Shown here in pieces: positions 8,443 through 17,713 of a stretch of DNA of 64,000 nt. Source of the stretch: Candidatus Litorirhabdus singularis (GTDB taxonomy: Bacteria > Pseudomonadota > Gammaproteobacteria > Pseudomonadales > Halieaceae). The DNA is taken from contig NZ_SHNN01000001.1 of assembly GCF_026262625.1 (NCBI RefSeq), positions 1,798,001-1,862,000 of the forward strand, read 5' to 3'. The notes under the pieces are model-generated. The model worked only from the letters and a program-made list of their open reading frames with translations, was not told the origin of the DNA and did no database searches. Each line of letters starts with the position of its first letter. Within the stretch, counting starts at the first letter, position 1. The position numbers were made by a program, and so were the translations under genes.

Positions 8443-9505
8443 TGTTAGTCACAGCGTGGAATAAATTAAAATATTCCAGAGCGATAGTGTCCATGCCGAA
8501 AGTCTCGACACAATATTGCCTGGCGGCCTCGCCATAGACCGCTCGTTTATGTGCATCATTCAATAGCACAATCAGCGCTCGTTTGAGGTCCGCATGCGCC
8601 GCAAAGGGGACTATAGTTCCCGTTTTTCCATCCAGAACAACCTCATCCACATCGCCGACCTGCCATGTCACCACCGGAACTGATGCCATCCCTGCCTCTA
8701 TCAGTACCCCTGGAACACCCTCCGAAAGACTGGCTAGCACCAGTAAATCCGTGCCTGCCAGGACACCTGGAATGTCGTCACTGGCGCCAAGGAAATTCAC
8801 CTTGTCTCCAATCTGTAATGTAACGACTCGATTTTCTAACTCTTGCCGTTGTGGTCCGTCGCCTACAATATCCAGCCTCAACTGAGGGAATTGTGGCGCC
8901 AAGTCATGCATCAATTCGATAACCAGACCAACATTTTTCTCCCAGTTTAATGCTCCAATGCAAGCCAGGTGCAACAATCCATCCGCCCTCTCTGCATGTA
9001 AACTCGGTGTAACTCTGCGCCCATTGCGAATGTGAACCACGTTCTCCATCGACACAGAAAATACACCAGTGAGCTCCCGAGTTGAATTATCACCCAGTGA
9101 AACTACCTTGCAAGCTCGACCTATAAACCAACGATCGACCTGAATGCGCAATCGTTTAAACCGTTTCAGCCAAGGTTCAGTCAACCCGATCTTGCAATAG
9201 ATGACTTCTATTGATGACCCGACACTACTCACTACAAAGTACTTCAGAGCCTTGCTTCCCAGACACACTACCAATTCTGGCCTTTGGGTTTTGAGCATCT
9301 TGCGGATTGTTCGAATACGCCCCCTCGAAGAGTCAGGCGTTGCCACACTCACTTTGTCTGGTAGCTCAATGGGCAATGGCCCAGCTGCGGCTAAACTCAC
9401 CAGACTCTGAACGACACCGAGGTGCTCTAATTCGCCAGCCAATTCAGCCAAAAATATCTCTGCGCCGCGCCTCTCCAGACTACTTATTACATACATCACC
9501 TTCAT
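8429..9505 (-). CDS. glycosyltransferase family 4
   Basis: A second GT4 enzyme (358 residues). It starts MKVMYVISSLERRGAEIFLA, and the C-terminal domain has CIGALNWEKNVGLVIELMHD, LDIVGDGPQRQELE and the E-x7-E motif SEGVPGVLIEAGMASVPVV. The acceptor loop reads RRGAE rather than GGAE. It overlaps the downstream glycosyltransferase by 14 bp and is separated from the upstream one by 80 bp, so all three are probably on one transcript and act in sequence on the same repeat unit. Confidence 0.86.
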   Translation of the reverse strand: MKVMYVISSLERRGAEIFLAELAGELEHLGVVQSLVSLAAAGPLPIELPDKVSVATPDSSRGRIRTIRKMLKTQRPELVVCLGSKALKYFVVSSVGSSIEVIYCKIGLTEPWLKRFKRLRIQVDRWFIGRACKVVSLGDNSTRELTGVFSVSMENVVHIRNGRRVTPSLHAERADGLLHLACIGALNWEKNVGLVIELMHDLAPQFPQLRLDIVGDGPQRQELENRVVTLQIGDKVNFLGASDDIPGVLAGTDLLVLASLSEGVPGVLIEAGMASVPVVTWQVGDVDEVVLDGKTGTIVPFAAHADLKRALIVLLNDAHKRAVYGEAARQYCVETFGMDTIALEYFNLFHAVTNNVQS

Positions 9506-9585
9506 CTACATAAGCCGATGCAATAGCGTAAATGCAGATCTTACCGAAGGCCATAAAACGGCTTTCATCGACTTTAAGGGCTCCA

Positions 9586-10734
9586 TCAAAATCTCTCCAA
9601 CACCTTTTGATAAAGTGCTTCGGTCTGCGCGCTAATCGATTCAATATCAAACAACGCACGCGCCCTGGAATAATTTTGCCAGCCATGCAATTGTCGGATC
9701 TGGGGGGCGTCCAGGAAACGCCCAATAGTCAGCGCCAGCCCTGCAACATCGCCTAACGGATATAGTGAAACATCGGTTTCGCCATCTAACATTTCCTTAT
9801 GAACCGCGATGTCAGACAAAACCACCGGCAAAGCGCACAACATCGCTTCAATAACAGCACCAGGCATTCCTTCATTGCGAGAAGCCGACACAAACAGATC
9901 AGCTGCGGCCAAAATTTGAATAACGTCGGAGCGAGCGCCCAACAGTGACACAACACCCTGCAAACCCAATGCTGCCACCAGACCTGAAATAGCTGCACGC
10001 TCCGGTCCATCCCCAACGATAATTAAATGTACATTTTTGTGGACACTGCACGCCATCTTGAAAGCAGCAAGAAGCTCTGCATGGCCCTTATGCTCATAAA
10101 GCCGCGCCACAGCAACAATCACCGTGCCAGAAGGGTCCACATCCAACTCCGACAATTTCTTGGCGCGCTGCATTTCATCCGGGACAGGCAAACATGGGCT
10201 GATTTTTCGGCCGCGATAAATAACCTCGACCCTGGATTCCGCCACTCCCAGATATTGACAGTTGGTGCTCTTGATAGCATGTGAATTCGCCGTAAATTGT
10301 GACACCAGGCCGGCACTGTAGCGATCGATCAACCTCACCGAATCATGCTTCAGTCTTTGCAGCAGCTTCATACCGTTACGACGCTTGGGTGAATAACTGT
10401 CCAACACGAAGCTATTGACCAGCGGAACATGTTCCAAAGCAGCTGCACAGCGTGCAGCTACATCTGATCTGAACAAGGTAGAGTGAACCAGGTCCGGTTG
10501 AATGCGGCGGATCAATTTTCTCAACCCCGATATCGCCGCCATGAATTGATATTTCCCCTTCAGGTTGAGTGACTCAACCTCTATACCGGCAGCGTGATAA
10601 TCAGCGGCCAGCGTATCTCCAGCGTATAAATGACACATAACAGGCTGCACTTCGGTAAACCCTGAGGCAATTGCTAACAGGCTTTTCTCCGCGCCACCGA
10701 CTTCCAGCGTATCTATGACGAACAGTACCTTCAC
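9586..10734 (-). CDS. glycosyltransferase family 4
   Basis: A third GT4 enzyme (382 residues). Its N-terminus is KVLFVIDTLEVGGAEKSLLA (GGAE loop). The donor-binding half has VAVARLYEHKGHAELLAAF, LIIVGDGPERAAI and the E-x7-E motif NEGMPGAVIEAMLCALPVV. Its start codon overlaps the stop of the upstream methyltransferase by 4 bp (10731-10734), indicating translational coupling. Together with its neighbours it implies a repeat unit of at least four sugars if a separate initiating transferase, not found in this window, supplies the first. Confidence 0.88.
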   Translation of the reverse strand: MKVLFVIDTLEVGGAEKSLLAIASGFTEVQPVMCHLYAGDTLAADYHAAGIEVESLNLKGKYQFMAAISGLRKLIRRIQPDLVHSTLFRSDVAARCAAALEHVPLVNSFVLDSYSPKRRNGMKLLQRLKHDSVRLIDRYSAGLVSQFTANSHAIKSTNCQYLGVAESRVEVIYRGRKISPCLPVPDEMQRAKKLSELDVDPSGTVIVAVARLYEHKGHAELLAAFKMACSVHKNVHLIIVGDGPERAAISGLVAALGLQGVVSLLGARSDVIQILAAADLFVSASRNEGMPGAVIEAMLCALPVVLSDIAVHKEMLDGETDVSLYPLGDVAGLALTIGRFLDAPQIRQLHGWQNYSRARALFDIESISAQTEALYQKVLERF

Positions 10735-11555
10735 CCGGATTCACTGTCGATTTGTCGCTGCATAACGAGCAAAACCATATGTCCAGACCAAGGCTGCAGC
10801 AGCTTATTCAGCAAAAAATTAAGACTTCGACAAGCCACGTTCTTTTTTCGCAACAGGCTGAATAACCGGCTAAACACAGGAAATGTATCCTCAAACCCCG
10901 ATAAACCCAGCAACGGCTGTTGCTCTATCAATGTGAAGTGACTGGATTGAAAATCCTTGATAACCCGCTCCGGGTCCAATGCGAACTGGTAGAACTTGCG
11001 AATTGCTTGCGGTTGTAAAGGCGGGTAATAATTTAACCGGTTGAGCATACGACGTAACGGACTCATGTAGGGAAAAGTCACAAAAACATAGCCTTGGGGG
11101 CGCACAACCCGCGCCATCTCAGTTAGAAATTTGCCATAACCGTCATAGAAATGCTCGATGACCCCCAAGGACCAATAGCCATCGAGAGAGCCATCTCGAA
11201 AAGGCAGCGAACCCACATCGCCCAACACCGGGTTCACCTCAGGCAAACGGGCGCTCAGGCGATTGACCGTTGCCGGGGCAAAGTCCAGAGCGATGGTACG
11301 GTAACCTAAAGAGTGCAAGTGCCTGCTATGAAAAGCGGTACCGCAGCCGCCCTCCAAAATATGGCTGCCGGGAGCCAGGTACTTTTGAGTTGCGTTGGAC
11401 ACAAAAGTGCCGCGCCGAGGGAAAGGCTTGATCAGGTCAGTTTCGAATTGACTATCCCAGAGTCCGTCCCAGAACTCCGCCGTGGCAGGTTCCTGTATAT
11501 AAGCCAAGCAAGCCTTGGCCTCGTCGTAAAATACCTCGCCTCGCGATTCGCTCAC
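10731..11555 (-). CDS. SAM-dependent class I methyltransferase
   Basis: A 274-residue Rossmann-fold methyltransferase. SAM motif I is HILEGGCGTAFHSRHL (about residues 79-94), followed by an acidic residue in LDFAPATVNRL and motif ..VLGDVGSLPFRDGSLDGYWS then LGVIEHF, the usual Methyltransf_11/25 arrangement. The location inside an overlapping glycosyltransferase operon suggests it methylates a sugar or lipid-linked glycan, but similar proteins in such loci are also quinone-like methyltransferases, so the substrate is open. It overlaps both neighbours by 4 bp. Confidence 0.83.
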   Translation of the reverse strand: MSESRGEVFYDEAKACLAYIQEPATAEFWDGLWDSQFETDLIKPFPRRGTFVSNATQKYLAPGSHILEGGCGTAFHSRHLHSLGYRTIALDFAPATVNRLSARLPEVNPVLGDVGSLPFRDGSLDGYWSLGVIEHFYDGYGKFLTEMARVVRPQGYVFVTFPYMSPLRRMLNRLNYYPPLQPQAIRKFYQFALDPERVIKDFQSSHFTLIEQQPLLGLSGFEDTFPVFSRLFSLLRKKNVACRSLNFLLNKLLQPWSGHMVLLVMQRQIDSESG

Positions 11556-12070
11556 GCTATCTTACCGGGGGTACCGTATACAGTGGCATTGGCAGGAATA
11601 TTTTCCAGCACCAGACAACATGCGCCAACCGTGGCCTGTTCGCCAATACTAACTGCTCCCAATACCACGCAATTCGCATACAGAGTGGCTGCATTAGCCA
11701 CCACCGGATACTCGGGGTTGAGTTTTGATCGTCCGCCCAGGGTGACGTGCTGATACAGGACCACATCATCGCCAATACGAACTCCCTTTCCGATGATCAC
11801 GCCGCTGGGGTGCGCCAAATGCAAGCGCTGACCGATCTCCGCGGAAAAATCAATATGGCAGCCTGACAGCACCTGCATCAAATATTTGAGTGGTTGATTC
11901 AGGAAACGAAAGACCGAGCCACTGACGGTAAGATAATGGCCCAGGCGATAGATTAAAATCACATGCAAACCTAAACTGAACAGGAGTCTGAGATAAAATC
12001 GGACGCTTAGGTAGTCATTACCACAATAATGACCAACGTCCTCTCGCACTGTGTCGGAAACAAGTTTCAC
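11552..12070 (-). CDS. serine acetyltransferase-like hexapeptide O-acetyltransferase
   Basis: A 172-residue left-handed beta-helix acyltransferase. Hexapeptide repeats start at about residue 74 (IDFSAEIGQRLHLAHPSG VIIGKGVRIGDDVVLYQ). The CysE-type catalytic histidines are visible in HLAHPSG and YQHVTLGG. It lacks the long N-terminal helical domain of housekeeping CysE (about 270 residues) and is preceded by a hydrophobic segment (FYLRLLFSLGLHVILIYRLG), as in polysaccharide-locus acetyltransferases. It therefore more likely O-acetylates a sugar than serine. It overlaps the flippase upstream and the methyltransferase downstream by 4 bp each. Confidence 0.82.
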   Translation of the reverse strand: MKLVSDTVREDVGHYCGNDYLSVRFYLRLLFSLGLHVILIYRLGHYLTVSGSVFRFLNQPLKYLMQVLSGCHIDFSAEIGQRLHLAHPSGVIIGKGVRIGDDVVLYQHVTLGGRSKLNPEYPVVANAATLYANCVVLGAVSIGEQATVGACCLVLENIPANATVYGTPGKIA

Positions 12071-13509
12071 CGGGACAATCTAACCTCCATCAACTGTTTA
12101 ACCGAATACCACACCAACAGACCATACATAGCCACACCCAAACCCAGGTATACGGCAGCAGACCAGCCAATCTCCGTCATTGTCTCCCCGAATATCAGAA
12201 CCGGCATGACCACCACAATCGTTAGCCCGATCGCCCTCAGTAGCCCCGCAAGATAAGCCATAATATCGACCTGCAATAGCCTCAGCGCATAAAATATCTG
12301 GAATGGAAACACAATCAGTGACGCAATTAAATAGGCCTGGGCAACCCCCAGAATACCGTACTGGGCACCAGCGAGCAGGGCGCCCGCTATAGCGAGCGCA
12401 TTTACCAGTACAAAGCGGGAAAATTGACGGGTTCTGGCCTGAGACTGGTAGAGCGAAGGCAGCAGGGAATACAAGGTTTGAATACAACCGACTCCACACA
12501 TATAAGGTACCAGTGCTGCAGTATCAGCCCATTGCTGGCCCAACAGGACATCGATAACCTGTTCCGAATATAGAGCGATGACGGTCATCGGCGGAAAAAC
12601 CAGGGCCGCTACACACCAGCTGCTGGTTATGAAGAGCTCGCTGATTCGAGCCGAATCACTGCCCAGTTTTGAAAACACCGAAAACAGCACATTGTTTACA
12701 CTTCGCGAAAAATGGAGCAGCGGAAAAAGTACAAACTGGTACGCGACGTTATACAGCCCCAGACTATAGGCCCCCAGGGCTCGTCCAATAATCAAAGTAT
12801 CCAGATTCCGACTGACGTAGGACGTAAATCGCGCCAATAGCAAAAATCGACTGTACTCCCACATTTCCTTGAAAGCATGCTGGTCGAACAGAAACTTCGG
12901 CTTCCAGCCAGATTGCGCGTACAACAACAGTGAGCCGATGGCAGCACGCATCAGACTGTCCACCACCAAGGCCCACACGCCAAACCCCGTCAGTGCTGCC
13001 ACTATCCCACAACTGCCGCCGATAAACGTTGCTACCAATTTGCGCAGCGCGATCGGGCGAAAATTCAGTTCCTTTTGCAACAAAGCTGTCATGGTACTTT
13101 CGGGGAAAGATAGAATATTGCGCAGGCTCAGCGCGATAATAATGAGTGTCAGTTCCGGGTTCTGAAAAAACTCCGCAAGCGCCGGCGCCAAAGCCACCAT
13201 AAGAAAACACACCAGCAGCGCCAAGATCCCATTCGACCAAAATGCTGTAGATTTATGCTGCTCAGTCACGGCCTTGCACTGGATTAAAAACGCACCAAAG
13301 CCCAGATCCATGAACCACCAGGAGAAGCTGATGACCAACATGGCAATCGCCACCAGACCAAAGTCCTCCGGAACCAGCAGTCGGGCCAGCACAAGTCGAA
13401 TCAGGATGTGCATTAACTGCCCAGACGCCTGCCCCCCCAAATCCCAGGCAAAGGCTCGGGCACCAAGATGAGTAAGGGATGATTCCATCTCGGCTTTCTT
13501 TTCGGTCAT
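12067..13509 (-). CDS. polysaccharide flippase (Wzx-like, MOP/MATE superfamily)
   Basis: An inner-membrane protein of 480 residues with 12-14 hydrophobic segments, belonging to the Polysacc_synt/MOP exporters (LPS biosynthesis/WzxC-like). The N-terminal part LVLARLLVPEDFGLVAIAML and the repeat-like GRALGAYSLGLYNVAYQF are characteristic of the WzxC/TuaB branch. It would flip lipid-linked oligosaccharides to the periplasmic side. It is the first gene of the seven-gene leftward operon ending at 6393, where most junctions overlap by 4-14 bp. No polymerase or chain-length regulator is present in the window. Upstream (13510-13679) I see no recognisable promoter or JUMPstart element. Confidence 0.87.
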   Translation of the reverse strand: MTEKKAEMESSLTHLGARAFAWDLGGQASGQLMHILIRLVLARLLVPEDFGLVAIAMLVISFSWWFMDLGFGAFLIQCKAVTEQHKSTAFWSNGILALLVCFLMVALAPALAEFFQNPELTLIIIALSLRNILSFPESTMTALLQKELNFRPIALRKLVATFIGGSCGIVAALTGFGVWALVVDSLMRAAIGSLLLYAQSGWKPKFLFDQHAFKEMWEYSRFLLLARFTSYVSRNLDTLIIGRALGAYSLGLYNVAYQFVLFPLLHFSRSVNNVLFSVFSKLGSDSARISELFITSSWCVAALVFPPMTVIALYSEQVIDVLLGQQWADTAALVPYMCGVGCIQTLYSLLPSLYQSQARTRQFSRFVLVNALAIAGALLAGAQYGILGVAQAYLIASLIVFPFQIFYALRLLQVDIMAYLAGLLRAIGLTIVVVMPVLIFGETMTEIGWSAAVYLGLGVAMYGLLVWYSVKQLMEVRLSR

Positions 13510-13679
13510 TCTGGCCTACTCAGAGTTTTCACCAGGCGGTCAGCCGAATAGCTTTAAGTCGCGAAGAGAAACTCATATCGAGTGCTGTAGACTACTTTGG
13601 CTTGAGGACGATGCCCATTATATATCAGCTTCATGCACTAATTGTTATTGTGTCTTGAGAATATCGAATCAGTGGTCGA

Positions 13680-14072
13680 TTTCACGAGGCGCTTAGGCAC
13701 TGAGCCACGGAAGATCGTGACGGATAAGTTGCTGAGCTATCCAGTCGCCCTGCGAGAGTTGATGCCAGGCACGATCCACAGTACTCAACGGTATGAGAAT
13801 GAGCGGGCCGAGCAATCGCATGAAGCGACGAGGGGCAGGGAGCGGGGGATGCGTGGTCCGGCATCCCGGAAGTTCAAATCAGTGCGTCAGGCGCAGCGAT
13901 TTTTTGGGGCCTCATGCGGCGGTTAGTAATCTTTTCAATCTTGGTAGGCATCTCATCAGCGCAGAACATCATCGGACTCTCGGGGCAGCTGCGTTTACAG
14001 ATTGGGGACTGGCGGTTGCTTAAGATCAGGCGTTACATTTGGCTGGCTTCAGGAAGTTAACTTGTTAGAACC
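13680..14072 (+). mobile_element. IS6-family remnant, transposase C-terminal half and right end
   Basis: Translation gives GTEPRKIVTDKLLSYPVA, then HSTQRYENERAEQSHEATR and RKFKSVRQAQRFF, a frameshift, and NLFNLGRHLISAEHH, the DDE-domain C-terminus of an IS6-type transposase. It ends with the right terminal repeat AAGTTAACTTGTTAGAACC (14054-14072). A 15-nt extra segment, TGGTCCGGCATCCCG, sits at 13854-13868. The rest of the 13510-14172 gap holds no gene I can support. Confidence 0.85.
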
Positions 14073-14172
14073 AGTAGAACACCTGAGGTGGAATTACGGT
14101 AATGCTTGAGGACGGTGACTTCCCGCTGGGTGGCCTCTTCACCATCAAGCGCTTCAATACCAGCAAACTTCG

Positions 14173-15375
14173 TTAGTCCAGAATTTCTGCCAGCAGGGTT
14201 CCAAGCTCCAGTCTCTGGATTGAGGCGATACAGCGCCGATGAATCTCGGGCATGACCTCATTCATGTCTTCAGTCATCACTGCGAACCCCATTGAGACCA
14301 CGATTGTCATCCAGGTCTGGAAGGAGAAGCTTCGGTACTGGTACCAGGTCTCCGCGAACTCCAGCTGCACGCCGTTCTCTGCAAGCATTTCCAAGTAGTA
14401 CCTCACCAGCGCCTCTTCATTCTCGGCGAGCACATCCGCCGGCAGCGAGTCAGTCAGAAAATACTGTACATCGCGAATGCCTTTGCCCCACTGCGCTGCC
14501 TGCCAGTCAAGCATGCCCGCATCGTCGCCATGACCGAAGTGATTGCCGATATGGGAATCGCCATGCACCAGCGTCAGCGGCCCCTGGCTCCACCAGTCAA
14601 CCAGTTGGTCCCAGTGAGCCAGGGCCTTCTCGTACCATTCGATGTGCTCGGCTGACAAAGCCAGGTCAGCTCGCTTGCGACAATTATTGAGCGCGGCCCT
14701 TCCCATCATGGGTGTGAGTGCTCGCATCACCGGTGAGGTAAAGGGCTGCATGGCCGGAGGCAATAAGGTGTCTCTTTCCGCTTTGGAGATATCGTGAAAC
14801 TCCGCGTGTATCCGCGCCAATGTCTGCAAACATTTCCTTGCCGTATCCAGTGATGAACCCGCAATCATCTCGGGGTTGGTGTGCAGTACCACGGAGGGAT
14901 CTTCGTAGAGGTTTTCCATGAGCATGAGCATGCGCGAGCCACGATTTGCCATGGCGTAGGCGGTCGGTGTTCGCACGGGCAGGCGCGGTGCTACCTTGCG
15001 GTAGAACTCGCACTCCAACTCCCAGGACATGATGGCTCCCATAAATACCCGGGTGGCGAAGCTGCGTACCGGCATTTTCAGGAACATGGTGCGCGGCCAG
15101 GGCGCGCTTTTATCAGCATAGTCTAGTTCCAGTACACGGTTATTACAGTTGCTGCTGACCGATCGGATATCCAGCAGGCGCACGGCGTCTATGCCCTCGA
15201 TACCTGAATATTTTCCCAGTCCATACTGGCTCAGCAGGCCCTGCAGAAACAGGGGGTCTGCGACTTGCGCTTCAGACAGCGGCAGCGCTGCCTGAGGGCG
15301 CGCCGCATCGGCTGCGACGCGGGCCAGGCTGCGCCCCAGTTGTCTGGTAATTACCCACTGTTGTGACAACTTCAT
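14173..15375 (-). CDS. APH/choline-kinase-like phosphotransferase
   Basis: A 400-residue protein of the aminoglycoside-phosphotransferase/ecdysteroid-kinase-like fold. The catalytic loop is LVHGDSHIGNHFGHG (Brenner HGDxHxGN) and the metal-binding Asp lies in GMLDWQAAQWGKGIRDVQYF. An ATP-pocket Lys region is seen in RTMFLKMPVRS. Such proteins next to lipid or acyl-CoA enzymes usually phosphorylate small hydroxyl compounds; the substrate is unknown. I chose the ATG at 15375, preceded by GGAGCAG, because the reading frame further upstream runs through the promoter region. It is divergent from the FAD oxidoreductase and shares the palindrome at 15436-15461. Confidence 0.8.
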   Translation of the reverse strand: MKLSQQWVITRQLGRSLARVAADAARPQAALPLSEAQVADPLFLQGLLSQYGLGKYSGIEGIDAVRLLDIRSVSSNCNNRVLELDYADKSAPWPRTMFLKMPVRSFATRVFMGAIMSWELECEFYRKVAPRLPVRTPTAYAMANRGSRMLMLMENLYEDPSVVLHTNPEMIAGSSLDTARKCLQTLARIHAEFHDISKAERDTLLPPAMQPFTSPVMRALTPMMGRAALNNCRKRADLALSAEHIEWYEKALAHWDQLVDWWSQGPLTLVHGDSHIGNHFGHGDDAGMLDWQAAQWGKGIRDVQYFLTDSLPADVLAENEEALVRYYLEMLAENGVQLEFAETWYQYRSFSFQTWMTIVVSMGFAVMTEDMNEVMPEIHRRCIASIQRLELGTLLAEILD

Positions 15376-15435
15376 GCTCTGCTCCGTATGAGTCTTGCTA
15401 GCCGGCGTGACTATGCCTACGCCTACTTGCCGGTA

Positions 15436-15461
15436 TCGGACATAATATATAATATGTCCGA
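15436..15461. promoter_or_regulatory. 26-bp palindromic operator between divergent genes
   Basis: Perfect 8-bp arms, TCGGACAT and ATGTCCGA, flank a 10-bp AT-only core (AATATATAAT). The site lies in the 130-bp gap between the phosphotransferase (start 15375) and FAD oxidoreductase (start 15506) and overlaps AT-rich sequence that could form -10 elements. The half-site TGTCCGAT recurs at 17732-17739 upstream of the nearby TetR gene, so this TetR is the likely binder. The assignment is inference. Confidence 0.6.
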
Positions 15462-15505
15462 TAGTGTTCCAAACGTTGAAACCACAATGTAACGGGTTGA
15501 ATACC

Positions 15506-17146
15506 ATGTCAAACCAGGAAAGAGCATTCGATGCGATCGTCATAGGAGCGGGCCACAATGGATTGGCCGCAGCCACCGTTCTGGCCCGTAACGGGCAGCG
15601 CGTGCTGGTGCTCGAAAAAAATAACTACGTAGGCGGCATGGGGGGTACCCGTGAAATCCTCAAAGGCTGCCAGAATGAAGTGGGCGCCAGCGTCATGTTT
15701 CCGCTCTCCAGTGAGGTAAAGCACTATTTTGATTTCGAGGGCCACGGGGTTGAGATGATTCCCCTGCCGGTGATGGCGGTGAACCTCAGTGGTGAAGATG
15801 GACGTCCGCTGGTGTTTTACAAGAACCCCCTCAAGTTGGCGTTCAACCTGTTGCTTGGCTTTGGTCCGGGAGCGATGCTGGGTTTCGTGCGCCTGTTGAA
15901 ATTTTGCGAGTACCCGGCCCAGGTTCTGGATCGGTTTACGGCCCGAAAAGCGCCACGCAATCTTGAAGACTTGATTGCCGAGGCACCGACCGAGGCGAAG
16001 CGGGAGCAGTTGGAACTCGCTTTCAAAGGCTCGGCCATGGATATCATCGACCGCTTCTTCCCTGATCAGGTAAAGCACCGGGAGTTGCGCGCCAACATGG
16101 CGTTTGCCGCCGTTCAGGCGACCTACAAGGGGCCCTATACGCCCGGCTCCGGTTTGTGCCTCATCTATACCATGGCGCAGGAGGGTTCCGAGGGAATGAT
16201 GCAGCGCGTGAAAGGGGGGATGGGCAAGTTGTCTGAGTCCCTGGCGTCGCAGATCGAGTCGATGGGCGGAGAAATCCGCCTTAAGCAGCGCGTCAGCCGT
16301 ATTGTGCTTGATGGAGACCGGGTGACGGGTGTTGAACTCAAGTCCGGCGAGCAGCTTATGGCCAACGTGGTGATCTCCAATCTCGATAAACCTGCCACGT
16401 TTGCGGGTCTGCTTCCAGATTACCCGCTGGGTCAGGAGGTGCAGCAACGCGTTGACGATTTCGAACATCGTGGCGCGTTTGTGCACATGCTCTTTAAGTT
16501 GAAGGGCTTGCCCCACTTTGCGCCGCGCCTGGAAAAGCTCAACCGGACCAAAGAGTGTCGTTTTGGCGGTGCCATGGTGCTCGACCCAGAGGTCATGCAG
16601 GCGTGCTACGAGAGTTGTCTGCGCGGAGAGTTGCCGGAACAGGTGCCGCTGGCCTACCAGTTTCCCACCGTGATGGATCCGAGTCTGGCGCCTGAGGGCT
16701 ACCATATCGGCAGCGCCTACGGTTTTTACTTTCCCTGCGATGCGCCCAAGGGGCAGCGGGGCAAGCTGCGCGATCGGATGGGCGAACTGATTATCGATCA
16801 CATATCCATGCATATGCCGGACTTCCGGGAATTGCTGGTGGATACGGCTATCTTTTCCTCAGACCATTTTGCCAGCATGCAGGGCGTCACCAATGGCGAC
16901 TGGACGCACGGCTTGTTGCACCCGGAGCAGATGATCGGCGATCGCTGCCTGATTGAGGGCACCGGTCACGTAACGCCGGTTAAAAATCTGTTTCTGTGTG
17001 GGGCATCTTGCCACCCGGGTCCGGGCGTCACTTTCTTGCCGGGCTATAACTGCGCCCACGAAGTGTTGGCGCTGGCGCAGGCAGTGGGTGAGTCCGGTGA
17101 TGGAGTTAGTGCAGCAAAACCGGCACCAGCAGAGCGTGCAGCGTAG
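15506..17146 (+). CDS. FAD-dependent oxidoreductase, phytoene-desaturase/NAD(P)-binding family
   Basis: A 546-residue flavoprotein. The dinucleotide-binding motif is DAIVIGAGHNGLAAATVLA (residues 8-26), followed by VLVLEKNNYVGG, as in carotenoid desaturase/isomerase-like and 'NAD(P)/FAD-dependent oxidoreductase' proteins. The C-terminal FAD motif is NLFLCGASCHPGPGVTFLPG YNCA. It is not in a carotenoid gene cluster, so the substrate is unknown. I chose ATG 15506; an upstream in-frame ATG at 15464 falls next to the operator and gives an atypical N-terminus. Its 3' end overlaps the convergent TetR gene by 41 bp. Confidence 0.85.
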   Translation: MSNQERAFDAIVIGAGHNGLAAATVLARNGQRVLVLEKNNYVGGMGGTREILKGCQNEVGASVMFPLSSEVKHYFDFEGHGVEMIPLPVMAVNLSGEDGRPLVFYKNPLKLAFNLLLGFGPGAMLGFVRLLKFCEYPAQVLDRFTARKAPRNLEDLIAEAPTEAKREQLELAFKGSAMDIIDRFFPDQVKHRELRANMAFAAVQATYKGPYTPGSGLCLIYTMAQEGSEGMMQRVKGGMGKLSESLASQIESMGGEIRLKQRVSRIVLDGDRVTGVELKSGEQLMANVVISNLDKPATFAGLLPDYPLGQEVQQRVDDFEHRGAFVHMLFKLKGLPHFAPRLEKLNRTKECRFGGAMVLDPEVMQACYESCLRGELPEQVPLAYQFPTVMDPSLAPEGYHIGSAYGFYFPCDAPKGQRGKLRDRMGELIIDHISMHMPDFRELLVDTAIFSSDHFASMQGVTNGDWTHGLLHPEQMIGDRCLIEGTGHVTPVKNLFLCGASCHPGPGVTFLPGYNCAHEVLALAQAVGESGDGVSAAKPAPAERAA

Positions 17147-17675
17147 TGCGCAGTTGTTTGTCGTTCCTGATCCAGTTGCTTGGCAGGGTCAGGAACGACA
17201 GCAGCACACGGTAAACCCACTCGATCATGATCTCGGGTTTGACCTCGTTTTTCAGCAGTCCGACTGCCAAAGCGGGGCCAATAACATTCTCCATCAGCTC
17301 TTCGCCAAATCCGACAATGAGCTGCGATCCCCAGACAATGCGTCTGGCAGTGGCGTCCTCGTCTGAGGCGAAGACGGCTCTTAACAGTGGGCGGCGAGGT
17401 ATTTCGCGCAGCGCCAGAATCAGGCCTTCGACAATGATATCTTGGGGCTCGCTATATCGCGATAAGCGGGACTGTATAGATCTGTTGGCGGCATCCATTT
17501 CCTGTTTAATGACGGCCACCAGCACATCGTCGCGGCTGGGAAAATACCGGTACAGGGTGGAGCGCGCCACGCCTGCGGCGAGCGCGACTTCGCGCATACC
17601 TGTCTTGCTGATACCATCCTTCAGGTAGCACTTATGGGCGGCGTTCAGGATCGTGGTTTCAGGGTTTTTACTCAT
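17106..17675 (-). CDS. TetR/AcrR-family transcriptional regulator
   Basis: A 189-residue repressor. The N-terminal helix-turn-helix is MREVALAAGVARSTLYRYFP SRDDVLVAV (residues 23-51), followed by a helical ligand-binding domain. It is convergent with, and overlaps by 41 bp, the FAD oxidoreductase. The half-site TGTCCGAT in its own upstream region (17732-17739) matches the arms of the palindrome at 15436-15461, which suggests autoregulation plus control of the divergent phosphotransferase/oxidoreductase pair by a small-molecule ligand. Confidence 0.87.
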   Translation of the reverse strand: MSKNPETTILNAAHKCYLKDGISKTGMREVALAAGVARSTLYRYFPSRDDVLVAVIKQEMDAANRSIQSRLSRYSEPQDIIVEGLILALREIPRRPLLRAVFASDEDATARRIVWGSQLIVGFGEELMENVIGPALAVGLLKNEVKPEIMIEWVYRVLLSFLTLPSNWIRNDKQLRTTLHALLVPVLLH

Positions 17676-17713
17676 TTTTCCAGCGAGGCATCAGTTATCG
17701 TGGATTGCAGTTT

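Noticed and set aside
14173-15576. Longer start of the phosphotransferase at 15576
   Set aside because: The extra 67 residues read through the divergent promoter and the 26-bp palindrome and lie inside the start of the oxidoreductase gene.
15509-16813. Long minus-strand open frame (434 codons) opposite the FAD oxidoreductase
   Set aside because: It is the antisense shadow of a well-recognised flavoprotein gene; its product has no recognisable domains and is biased in His/Arg.
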